A stretch of DNA of 64,000 bases, taken from the NCBI GenBank assembly GCA_000708835.1, contig DF236954.1, positions 62,001 to 126,000 of the forward strand, written 5' to 3'. The stretch is from Klebsormidium nitens (taxonomy: Eukaryota; Streptophyta; Klebsormidiophyceae; Klebsormidiales; Klebsormidiaceae). Below, one piece after another: positions 35,901 through 46,339 of this stretch (position 1 is its first letter; the number at the start of each line of letters is the position of its first letter). The translations under genes and the position numbers were made by a program. The notes beneath the pieces were generated by a model, which worked only from the letters and a program-made list of their open reading frames with translations, had not been told where the DNA came from and did no database searches.

Positions 35901-37761
35901 TAGACAGTCCTTTAACGTTGGGCTCTATGCTCCCAATCTACTCGTAAACCTACTCGTAAAGCCCTCACAAAGAACGACATGTTTGTCATGTTTCGTCCTC
36001 ATTCCAAATTCCAGTCGAAGCTGGTTGTGTGAAAATATACGCCAGAAGAAGCTCACCAGCCAGGGGAATAGGAGCAGGGGCTGAGAGAGGGTATGCAACG
36101 TTGCACTGGTTGAAGTAATTTTGGAAGCCCTGGCGCAGCGACGGGCTCGCAAAGATGTCCAAAACCTCCTTCAGCTGGTATGTGCATTGCACATCCAGGC
36201 TCCGGATCGCAGCACAGGTCGGGACGCCCTTCACTGCGTCGCTGAAGAGGTTCTTCTGCAAAGTGGAGTTGAAAGATAGTTCTTAGACATTCTTCGATGG
36301 ACTGGTCCTGCTGCTTAAAAGGTCAATTGCACGTTGATTCAATGGCAGTGCCTCGAGCGCAGAAGTGAGGACTGAGGCATTACAGAACGACACTGACAAG
36401 GTGCACATCAGAACCGCTTCTTGAAGTTGGATCAGAGCGCACAACAGACGGAGTATTTGGACTTCTGAGACAACATTTCTAAGCCCCCAGAGAATCTTTG
36501 AGCAAATCTTGTACTCAAATTGAACCACTTGCAATGTTATGCAAACCGGTCCTGCTCGGATTTAGAGGTCAAAGTCCCATGAGCACCTTCTTACTACAAG
36601 CTTCTACCATATACGATTGATAGCCTAGGAGCTGGAAGCACAAACCTATGATGGCAGATCCCCCTCAAGTTGCGTGTAATCTTCCCCCCACACCTTGCAT
36701 ATCGCAAGGCAACCTGGCCTACAATAGAGCAGTCCTGTCGTATATTGTAATTTACTATGTTCAAAGGGCCTTCCAGGGAGGTCAGGAAATGTGCTGAACT
36801 TACGAAGCAGTAGCTGCCATCAGCGGCAGTGGTACACCAGTATGCCGCAATCACGTCGAGGTCCGTATCCACCGGAGCTGCACACCTCTTCCCAAAGTTT
36901 GTGGCATAGAAGGCCTTCTCTTGCCAGTCCACAACTCCTTGGTGCACAGAACTGTAGCACACAGAGAATTGATGGGCTTAATAACCAACCACTGTCATTT
37001 CAAACTTTCCAAGCATGGTTCAGACAGAATATATTGGTCCTTGGGGCGCTGCCTTGGAACACTACCTCAATGTGGTTGACTTCCACAGACTACTCATTTG
37101 TGTCTTCATTATTAGGTAGTCTTTCAACCAGTGCGGTGCCCTAGATCTACAATTGTCCAACACCTGTCCTCTATTGATCTTGACCAACAAATCTGAGCAA
37201 GCAGGCAAACCAGCAGTTCTAAGCAGTCAGACAAAGGCAAATTAGTCATTTGTGTAGCTATGTCTATACACCGAAACTCCAACTACATATAAGCAGGCAA
37301 GTGTGTAAAGTGCCAGACAACCTGTCGCAGACTTTTGCAATTGCTTGTTTCAAAGAAGCAATGCAAACACTCATTAACAGACTGTCTCTCAAAACCACTA
37401 AAGACATAAGCTTTCTTTGCAGTTCCACTTGTTCAGGCAAGTCAGCAATAAGGGGTCAACTTGAACAAGAGCTGAAACAGCGAAACAGCCCTCACCAGTA
37501 CCAAGCACAGAAGTTGCCAAACTCCGCCTTAGTGCTCGTGAAATTCGCAAAGTCGAAGTCTGCAAAGCCACCACATGCGGGAAGCGAATGGAGTGCCGTG
37601 GCTTGGTTCTGCAACCGGATGGTTTCACAGTGCAAGGCCTGCTGCTGCTTGATGAGCTGCTGCTGTTGAAACTGCTGCTGAGGTGAGAGGTTTGCAGTTG
37701 CGCAGGCGAACAATGCTGCTAGCCAAAAGGCCTGCAGCAAAACTCCCCGCCCTGGAGCCAT
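32986..37761 (-). CDS. Secreted GPI-type protein with four Cys-rich modules
   Basis: Seven exons join in phase: 37761-37496, 36951-36804, 36255-36057, 35676-35480, 35056-34738, 34107-33902, 33453-32986 (stop TAA), giving 600 residues. The start at 37761 is chosen because it opens a clean signal peptide (GVLLQAFWLAALFACATA). A Gln-rich stretch and a Cys-containing N-terminal region (exons 1-3) follow. Exons 4-7 each encode one module of the form CPxG-(x)-C-(x)-C-P-x-[YF]-P-x-A/S-x-C-x-x-D-x-C-x-x-C. Exons 5 and 7 also share 'NAVF.VNG.EVDC', while exons 4 and 6 share 'RYP...CVAD.CD.C...YN', so the order is A-B-A-B. The C-terminus is Ser/Gly/Ala-rich and ends in a hydrophobic tail without charge, as in GPI-anchored proteins. 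The function is unknown; a wall or surface role is inferred. I could not name the module. Confidence 0.75.
33475..33632 (-). repeat. Decayed copies of the exon 7 border region
   Basis: Upstream (minus strand) of the exon starting at 33453, 'gtcgtttggtaggcccacctgag' has a degraded echo near 33597 ('gtcgttaggcagacccag'). The intronic phrase 'ttttttgaacgc' at 33478 recurs at 33527 with a similar following sequence. It is weaker than the ISN1 case. Confidence 0.4.
34220..34262 (-). repeat. Decayed copy of exon 6 acceptor region
   Basis: The acceptor and first bases of exon 6 (around 34085-34125, plus strand 'ggaggggcgtatgaggctgc') recur about 135 bp upstream as 'ggaggggcggcttacgaggctg', followed by the same 'aaaaaggaa' run. 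Confidence 0.5.
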
Positions 37762-38532
37762 GTCGAGGAGACCGGATCTTTCAATGCAGCGTCTGGCGCT
37801 GAAACTTTCAAGGACTTTCCACAACGGAGTCACGCCACTTCGAAAGCTCCAAAAAGCTTATGCGGAGATGGGGACGGAAAAAGTTGGTTATCAGCTGATC
37901 AACAGATGCTCATTCACATTCAATCGGCCTCCTTTTCCACCAGAATTCCGGGCTGGGATTATGCAAAGGATGATGAAGACAAGGTGGAATTCATGATCCG
38001 CGACCTTCTCTCTTGTCTATGATCCGTTTGCACAATGCAGACCAGCCCGCAAAAGCCGGAGTTTACCGATTGGTGCGTACCGCAGAAACGTGCTCACCTA
38101 GTTGACCCCAGTCTCTTCCAAAGCTGGTATGATACCGTCGAGTACCGAGCACGCTCCGGGCCACAAGTGTCGCGCAACCAGGCCTCGTGACATCACGGAG
38201 TGACCCGACCCGAGTTGACTTGCGTCAGCATCGAATGGGGCACGTTCACTGGTCCGGTCGAGGGCCCCGCCGCGGGCGGGCCGCCCCGCCCTGTTTTGGC
38301 ACATGGTAATGCTATAGACAACTATTATCGCTATTGTCCCCGGCCCTAGTTACTAGCTCACAGGGAGGGAATGCGCTGCGTGCAGAAGCTCATTTCTGCT
38401 CTGCAGGTTATTACTGCCACTTGCGCGAAAGACTTCAGCTGACGCAGCCTTGCCTCTCCTCCTGTGCTTAGAACACCTTCTCTAATACTGGAGAACCACA
38501 TAGAATGCGCTGAGAGAAGACCGGCGGTGGTG
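37762..38532. promoter_or_regulatory. Divergent region Cys-rich protein/ISN1
   Basis: About 770 bp between outward-facing start codons. It holds a C/G-rich block at about 38255-38296 (gagggccccgccgcgggcgg). A plus-strand frame continues upstream of 38533 only from a GTG, so that part is treated as leader. Confidence 0.4.
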
Positions 38533-41500
38533 ATGGCAGACTTGGTGCAATGTCAAGGGTTCTTCGACATCAGAAAGGTCTCTGATTCGAAAGCTCTGAG
38601 AGCATCAAGGGCTGCAACAGCGACACCCCAACTGGTGTTGCGCAACGGTATCCTTAGTGGTACATTCAGAAGCGCTGGAAAAAGTTGGAGCTCAGCGAGA
38701 GCGCAGTCTGCGGCAGCTGGGTGGCAAGGTGGCAGTCAGTGGCCCCTTCGATGGCCGGTGGTTAGGAACCGCGCTTCATCTTTAGGCAACCACAGCTCAC
38801 GGCAAGCGGAGCAAACTCGGTCAGGAAGGCCTCGAAGGTGCAGGTCTCTGAAGAGTGCCACTGCAATACAACTAGAGCGAGAGAAACTGCAGAGCGAGCT
38901 TGGTGCGCCCTTCTGGCCCCATGATCGGTTGGAAATGTCCCGAGCACCAAAATGTGGGGCCATGTCTTTATGTGAGGCAAGGTTTGTGGAAGAGCGGAGG
39001 GGGAGGCGAAAGTTGCGGAGAAAGAATGTTGTAGCAACCCTTGATGCCCTCAAGACCAGTGGCTCTTCGGCGCGGCTTGGAAGAACGCAGCGAGAAGCTT
39101 TAGTTAGTGCCACCAGTGTACCTGGTGTCGAAGTTGAAGGCCAGAGTGTGGCCCACTCACATGCTCAGTCCATTGACACCGCCCATGAGCCCTCCACATC
39201 ACAGCCTGTACAGTTGGATACATTTGATGAGTCTTCCAGTAGCACCAGTTTGAATGCAGGACTTTCGAGCAGCGAAGCAGAACACTTGGCGGAAACCTTA
39301 GTGGAATCTTTAGCGGAGTCAAACGAGGCGGCGATTGGAGTACTTGGAGGTTCAGCCGAGACTGCCGACGAAAGTAGTGGTGTGAACAGGGGCGATTCCT
39401 GTTCCACCAGTCTGTCGAAGCACCGCGAGAAGTACTGGAAGGGGCTTATTGACACTGAGAACTGGGAGGCACTGCACTTGGATCGTGCAGGATCCGTCAC
39501 GGATTCGCACGTCTTGCGGCGGAAGGGGCACTTGAAGGTGAGTCAGCAAAAGACAGACTGATGTTGACGGTATGAACCAGGACCCACGTCAGCTTATAGA
39601 TTGCAAAAGATATTATGCTTGCAAATTGCGGCAGAAAGGTCACTGTGAAGAGTCCGCAAACTTGCGCTCAAGGGTATCAGCGGGCAATGTTGGAAGTGTG
39701 ATGGAAAGGGTATGAGAAAATATGAAGTACGCGACTGCGTCGAATCACGTAAGCCGCTACGCAACGAGCCGCTCAGAAGATTTGAAAACAGGAGAGCTCT
39801 GCGCTTGTGACTCTATGTTATCGGACCGAGTGGTGAAGAGAAGAGAGGGAAAGGTGGCATATTTTTTGTGGGGATCTTCTTGGTCTTCAGACTGTGGGCT
39901 ACTTCTAGTTAGACATGGTCTCCAACAAAAGGTTCTGCGAGCGGTTGGCTCTATTCCACCGTTTGGAAGGACTCCGTATGCATCTCGCTGATGCAATTAT
40001 TCATCCCAATTGAGATGCGAATCTTCTTTGGGGAGCGAAGCGGGGTCTGTGCATCACAGCATGGCATTAACTAGAGGCGAGACAAATGCTGGCCACTTTT
40101 CTGGCCTTGTTTCAGGAACAAGATGGCCTGATCGACTTCATCATCAGTATGCACCAGATGCTGTCCCCATATGAGGTAAGAAAGGCGCTGATGCCATCAC
40201 CCTCCTTCCGTACGATTCTGTTCCATTATTCCAACCCGTCCAAATGAGGACGCTTGCAATTGGAATTGATCAGAACGGCAGGAACAGGACGCAGGCCAAT
40301 ACCTGACTGCCAAGTCACTACTCCGCCCGAAAGGAATCACTTACGGACACTGTAATCGTGAAGCCTAATACAACACTCGTAGCAGGGTCCAACTCAATCC
40401 CCACGAAAAGGTAATTCTCGCCTTTCATTCGCAAGCCTGGAACCAGCAACGGCCACTGTCTTCTGCCGGCAGTCTGATTATTGCCTTGAACGTCGTCCCC
40501 TCTTTATATCCGCCGAGTTTGTTCATCTCCTACATTTTGAAACGAAGGAGGTGGGGGTTCGTTTTGCCGAACGCTGACAACATGCTTCCTACTTCCCATG
40601 CCTGACCATCACGCACTTGCAATTTCAGGTTGCACCATCAGGCAGGAGCTGGCTTTTGAAACGCAACAAGAAAGGGATAACGGCAATGGGAAGACGCGCA
40701 TAAGAAGTCGGCGAGGCGGCGAGACTTGAGCCATCACTGAGACCCTATCAATATTGGGGACTGAATCTTGTCACGCACAAGGAGGCAAAGTGGCAAGATG
40801 TGATTATCAGCGAGAGCTTTGAATTCAGGGACTCGAATCTGACATCTCCGAAACTCTGCAGGTAATGGAGAAGGTGGAGTAGTGGGTGTTGGAGCATCGA
40901 CAGGACCACAAGCGGAGCACGCTGAAGCGGCTGGTGCCCTCCGTCGGCAAGTTCTACACGCGCCTAAAACTGGTCGACGCACTCAAGGTGAGACTTTGGG
41001 GGTTGTGCGTTGAGATGGATACCAAGGAACGCCTTTTCAAGCTGACAAGGGATAGTATATCTGCAAGTGTGGTTGGTTGATCCGATGGTACTTTCAGACC
41101 ACGGGGGTTGACATTAGCGTTATGTTGCAGAAACTCTTAGAGCGTCGTTACCACTGCCGCTGCTGACTTCCGTGGAGAAGCACATCTGCCTTACACGCAG
41201 GCCAAGAGCTTCTTGCGTTATTTTTCGTAGCGATTCTTTCGATTTCCGAGAGTCCCCGTCTGAATGCGCAGTTTCGCATTCAGTCCGTCCTGCTTACCTT
41301 TCAGACTGTCCAGTTGATTTCCGCGGCTACAAATGAACCGGCAATTATCTCAAGCCGTTACTTCCTCAAACTCCCAACTTTCTCAAGCATCGGAAGATCA
41401 GAAACTGTCAACGACATTACTCTCACCAAAATCAACATGAGTGCCCTCAGCACCACCGTTCAGCAGCGACATCTCCAACAAAAGCAGAGTTCGAAACAGA

Positions 41501-44500
41501 GGGGACGCCACTGTTCTTTGCAGGAGTTTGACGAAAATTTTCCGTTTCACGTCGCCGCTACGTTCCGGCGAACATTTTTGGTAGCTGAAGAGTTCAACTC
41601 CTAAGACGAGTGCCGTCACTATCATTCAGCGTCGAAGCTTTCGACCACGATCCAATCTTTCAAGTTTTTCATCGAATCGAATAGAATGAAGTCGAAAGAC
41701 GATACGCCCTTCGTTTCTGCGCGAATACGACGAGTCTGCCTCCTTCTTGCGCCGCCGCTACGTCCCGCCCAACTTCTTTGATTACTGATGGACAATCCTC
41801 CATGAGTTTTCTCACCACCATTCAGTAGCGTCTGTTTTGTTTCCCAGCATTTCGATAAATAACGCTGACTCTCTTTGCAGGAGGACGACAAATTCGCCTC
41901 CTTCTTGCGCCGCCGCTATGTCCCGCCGACACTTATCAATATTCGAGACGGTCCTCATGTGGCTATGAGCACCCAACACCACCTCTACGATTGCATCTTT
42001 GGAAGCAATCGAGTGAGAATTAAATTCCAGTCATCGAACGCCCTTTTCTGTTGCAGGAGTACGACGAGTTCGCCTCCCTCTCGCGCCGCCGCTACGTCCC
42101 CCCCAACTTCGCGGAGATCCGGCACATCCTCAACATCGCGCAGCTGCACGCGTCCGCCGAAGAGCTCGCACTCATCACGTTCGATGCGGACGGGACGTTG
42201 TACGCGGACGGACACCACATGAAGGACGACAACAAGATGATTGGGCACATAGTCGCGCTCATGAAGCGGGGAATCAGCGTTGCAATCGTGACTGCGGCAG
42301 GTATGCGGCAAGAAGTGTGTGTCCTTATTGTGGGTTTCTGGTGAGCAGCTCGGTTTCGATGAACGGTGCGACTCCTTTTTCCCTAGCGTGAAGACGACAG
42401 TAAACGATTTGGGCATTTGGTTACGGACTCGTAATAAACTTGACCAGCTTTGCACTGTTGCTGCGGCAGATGGGCGACGGGGCCTTGCCTTTCTGGTCAA
42501 TGATGACTTTCACAAACGTTTTGATTTTTGTTTTGGCTACTCAAGTAAGCTCTTCGATTCGTCTTCGAGAATTGTTTGCAAAGAGCTTAACACCATACGG
42601 TGCCTTTCCTTTGCTCGTGGCTTGCTCAGTCCTTTTCTTGTCCACACGTGGCCGTCCTTACGGAAGTAGCGCACCTTTCGAGGTCAGAACATGTACAGCT
42701 GTCCGTCTGCACGTGCTTGCAAAGCGGTGAAGACCAACCAGCGGACCCACTGCCTTGCAACACCAGGGAAGGCTCTTGAGTTTTCTCTTTGGTGGGTCTG
42801 ATTCCGAGCTTCTTTCTGTCCCCCAACAGGTTACCCGGGTGAGGCCGCCCGCTTCGAGGGGCGCTTGGCGGGACTTCTGGCGGCGTTCGAAGCGCTCCAG
42901 CTCCCCCCCGCAACGACGAACCTGTTCCACGTGATGGGGGGCGAGTGCAACTACCTGCTGAAAGTGAACGACCGGTATCGGCTGGAGTTCGTGGACGATT
43001 CGCTGTGGAAGCTGGAGAGTATGCGGGAGTGGGGGGCGGACGACGTGGAGCGATTGCTGGACGACGCCGAGGTGAGGAGTGTACTTCTGGGTTCGAACAC
43101 GGGTTTAGAGTTCGAGTTAGCTTTTACCAGGTCTTTTGGTTATGCACTCGTCGAGCATGTTGGACTAGGGGGACGGGGACGTGGAACGGTCGCTGGACGA
43201 CGCCATTGGTAGGACAGTCTTAACAAGCCAACTCTCATCAAACGCCGACTCCTGACACCAAAGCCTAACCCGAGAACAATAAATCGAAAAACCGCTTGGA
43301 TAACACCCTGGTTGTTCACCTTCTCAGGCAATTCTGCGGTGCCTCTGCGCGGTTGCGCGTGCCGTCGGCAAGGAGCGTACGGTGGGCATCAGTGGTACCA
43401 CCGTACTGCCTGAAAGAAAGATTTCAAATTTGAGCCCTTGGATGTCGATATTCCAAGATTCTTGTTCTCCCAGGCGATTCTGCGGTCGGCCTCCGCGCGG
43501 CTGCGCGTGCCGGTTGCGGTGATCCGCAAAGAGCGCGCGGTGGGCATTTGCCCGGTACAGCCCACCATCTACGAGGTGCTCGAGGAGATTGCGCTGACAG
43601 TGCAAGCGCAGCTGGTGGATTCCAAACTGCCCTTCTGCGCTTTCAACGGGGGAAAGGACGTGTTTGTCGACGTAGGTAAGACCCCCAGAAACGCCTCCTG
43701 CAGGCAGACCATACCGTTCCACATGCAGGTTTGGTATCACGCCGAACGTAAGGCGCGCAGTCTCCTCATGCAGATTGCTTGCGCCGAAGTCTTCTGTTCT
43801 CCTACTCTGCTGTCCAGTGCTTGGTTTCAATTTGTTCGTTTCTGGTTCCTCGCTCTTTGGTTTTGCTGTTGACGAAAGTGATCTGGCGAATTCCTGCCTT
43901 TTGGTGCATGTAACGGGGTAGATAGGAATTGGACCTAATCACTTGTCCTCCAGGGTGTTTGTCAGAGTGCACTGAATGTTCCAACCCCCGTCCTCGTACT
44001 AAAAACAGCGTCTGTCAATCGTTCTCTCATCAACTGCGCTAATGACAACCAATGTAAGTCTTTTAATCACATGTGTTGTTGTTGGAAGCGGAATTAAATG
44101 AGTTCGTGACTGTGCACAGGTAACAAGAGCCTGGGCATGGCTGCACTACTACAGTATTTGCGGAAACGGCCCGAGGAGACCCTCCATGTGGGCGACCGGT
44201 TCACGGTGACCGGTAACGACGGGGCCACCCGCAGCCGGTGCTCCATCCTGTAAGCTTTACTGCGACACCTTGTCAGTCTGATCTCTTTCTTTTTTAGTCT
44301 TTCGGGATATTTCTCGGATGTCCTGGGACTTTTGGGCATGGCGGTCGCTTCAGAAAATATTACACCTTTTCAGCAATATTAAGCTGTCCTATGGCTGCTA
44401 AGATTCGCGCTCGCCTCATTTCCGTCTTCGTCGTTCTTCATATCTCTTTCTGAGGATCTAGGGCTGTTGAGATTCCTAGCAGATTCGACGCCGCCTTGCC

Positions 44501-44899
44501 GGGCTGAGCATAAATTGCTCTTCCTTCAGACGGAAAAGTGTTGGACGAGGAAGTACATTTTTGGGCGTTCATTCCGCAACTATTCCAGTCAGTATCGAAT
44601 CTTGCAATCGCCCGCCCTGCATCGTTTGTACTTTCCCTTTGCATGCCCTCTTAGGTGACGTCAGCATCCCTTGAAGGATTTGCAGATGCAAAGAAAAAGA
44701 CATGTGCTTGTGAATGCTACTCGGGATGGATCTACACTGATATTGTCCGGGTGTTCAAGCAGGATTCGAGTCACTTTCTGCTACTGAGTCGTTCTCCGTG
44801 TTTGCCAGGTGGGTAGCGAATCCAGAGGAGACGGCGTTCTTCGTGCGCATGCTCCTGCGAGATATCCACCTCTCCAAGCTCACACCGTACTTAGAATGA
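38533..44899 (+). CDS. ISN1: IMP-specific 5'-nucleotidase (ISN1 family)
   Basis: ISN1 hydrolyses inosine 5'-monophosphate to inosine. Eight exons join in phase: 38533-39537, 40116-40175, 40883 (or 40862)-40987, 42057-42300, 42830-43071, 43474-43675, 44120-44249, 44809-44899 (stop TGA), giving about 692 residues. Diagnostic ISN1 blocks are 'KRLVPSVGKFYTRL', 'RYVPPNFAEIRHILNIAQLH', the HAD nucleophile motif 'ITFDADGTLYADG', 'GISVAIVTAAGYPGEAARFE', 'VMGGECNYLLKV', 'IRKERAVGICP', 'FNGGKDVFVDVGNKSLG' and 'ETLHVGDRFTVTGND'. The HAD aspartates are present, so it should be catalytically competent. Exon 1 adds about 300 residues absent from the yeast protein: an Arg/Ser/Ala-rich N-terminus that could be a targeting peptide, then a Ser/Glu-rich linker. 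Exon 3 has an in-frame TAG (40880-40882) if the better acceptor at 40861 is used; the TAG itself can serve as the acceptor. The family is best known from fungi and Plasmodium. Confidence 0.9.
41521..41945 (+). repeat. Three decayed tandem copies of ISN1 exon 4 start
   Basis: The start of exon 4 (42057, gagtacgacgagttcgcc, then a run ending cgccgccgctacgtccc) is preceded by similar copies at 41881 (acceptor intact, ttgcag), 41724 (acceptor AG lost) and 41524 (acceptor ttgcag kept, most diverged). Spacing is about 200, 157 and 176 bp. The intron sequence between copies is also partly repeated ('catcgaa' followed by 'cccttttctg' / 'gcccttcgtttctg'). Confidence 0.8.
42406..42469 (+). repeat. Decayed copy of ISN1 exon 4 end
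   Basis: The last roughly 64 bases of exon 4 (ending ctgcggcag at 42300) recur in the downstream intron, ending ctgcggcag at 42469. Aligned blocks include 'gattgggca' / 'gatttgggca', 'cagcgttgca' / 'cagctttgca' and 'actgcggcag' / 'gctgcggcag'. The donor GT after the copy is lost (at). Confidence 0.65.
43169..43209 (+). repeat. Decayed copy of ISN1 exon 5 end
   Basis: Exon 5 ends gattgctggacgacgccgag at 43071. The downstream copy reads ggtcgctggacgacgccatt and is followed by gtagg, so a donor-like GT persists 132 bp after the real one. Confidence 0.7.
43321..43390 (+). repeat. Decayed copy of ISN1 exon 6 start with acceptor
   Basis: The real exon 6 begins at 43474 (ag, then gcgattctgcggtcgg). 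A copy about 150 bp upstream begins at 43328 after ttctcag and carries 'gcaattctgcggtgcc', 'cggttgcgcgtgccg' and 'aaggagcgtacggtgggcat', matching exon blocks in order with one deletion that shifts the frame. Confidence 0.75.
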
Positions 44900-46339
44900 G
44901 TCCCTGTCTTTGCTATAAAGGTAGGACGAAGTTCCCGAGGGGGTGTCTGTCAATTAGCTAGGGGCTCTTCGTTAGAACGCGAGCAATAGGTTATAAGGGT
45001 GGGGGGTGAAGAACTATCAGGTTAAAGCCAGCAGCGTAGGGAAGCGCACAGGTTTAGGAGTAGGTGTCTTAGGATTTGGCTGCTTGACTTCTAAACGGGC
45101 ACCTAAATCTGATCAAGCAGAGACTTCGTGAAATGCCCGTTAAGGTAGAATGAGTGATCCAAAACAAAACCTAGGCACGGGTGAGCTAACCCGATCACAC
45201 TTTTGCGAGGATCCTTGTACAATGGTTTGCTTGACCAGGACCCGAGAGTCACCCTTTGCCAGGTTCTGGATACGTCCGACGCTCTAGCTGGTGGCTTCAA
45301 GCCCGTTTTGTGAGAGTGAACGGTACTCAGGCTTCTAGTTTGACCGCAATATCAATCAGATGTCAGTGATTATACCGCTTCCATGTTGCATGCAAAGCGG
45401 CGGCAGGCTCAACGTACATACGTGCTCTTACTTACTGCTGCTCCTTCAGGGACGTTGGAGGGTATTCAACCAGGCTTGGCAAACCTGCTGCCCAATCATA
45501 AGGGTTTTTGCCGCGTACCACGGCTTTTCTGCGCGTGAGAAACGTATGCACACTGATCATTGACGGTCGCAGTCATGAACGTAACCCTGTCACTCCTGCG
45601 CACATGTGCCTCAGAGGCGGCGCGACAGGGCGGCTAGATGCACCGGCATGCATATGGTGGACTGGCAGCACAATAAGGCACCGGCCTGCATGAGAAGGCA
45701 AGCTTACATGACAAATACGGCCGGCCAGAAAAGCCCATGCAATGGCTGCCAAAGCGGAACATAATATTAAAGAAGCTACTGTAGGTGCACGCACTGACTT
45801 GGTCCTGGAGTATACTAGCCAAGCGGCTGGAGGCGACACCCGGGGCTGCTCTTGTGTCAAGCAAAGTGGTTGCAACAAATTGACCCACAAAGCTCACTCA
45901 GCCCGCAGCTACTCTGTCCTGAATCGAGTCAGGCCTTGCTGCAGCAGGTGGGCGACTCGAATGGGATCGGTGACGAGTGCACGGGGAAATTATTTTGCCG
46001 CGGAGCAGACCAATGAACCAGGCGGCTGCCAGTAATTGCGAGGCAGACTTTCGTCACTTGCGTGCGCGCATGCACGCAAGCTCGACAAAAAAGATCGGTC
46101 ATCATTGATTTCGACAAAAGTCTCGTGGGCCTGGCAGCGTTGTGATGACAGCGACTCTCACGAACTCGGCGCTGAACCTTGCTTTCATCCGTTCACAAGC
46201 ACAGACAATTCTCCTGCAAAACGCGCACAATCAGTGTTGAGAAGTAAAAAGGACAAGCAGCCTGCAAGGAGGATAAGCGCGGTCAGTTCGTATTCGAAAA
46301 GATCTTTTCTGCGGACTCTGCCAAACAAAGGTGGTCAAC
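44900..46339. other. Intergenic region, nothing recognised
   Basis: 1.4 kb between ISN1 and the VOC gene. Overlapping short frames occur on both strands around 45573-46035, but none shows a family motif. It should contain the VOC gene promoter and leader. Confidence 0.5.

Noticed and set aside
40880-40882. Stop-codon recoding (read-through or special amino acid) at the ISN1 TAG
   Set aside because: Nothing supports recoding. An alternative acceptor at the TAG, an allele or a sequence error is simpler.
41521-42060. A CRISPR-like or satellite array reading of the periodic copies
   Set aside because: Units are exon-derived, diverge progressively and are unequally spaced. There are no constant repeats with unique spacers.
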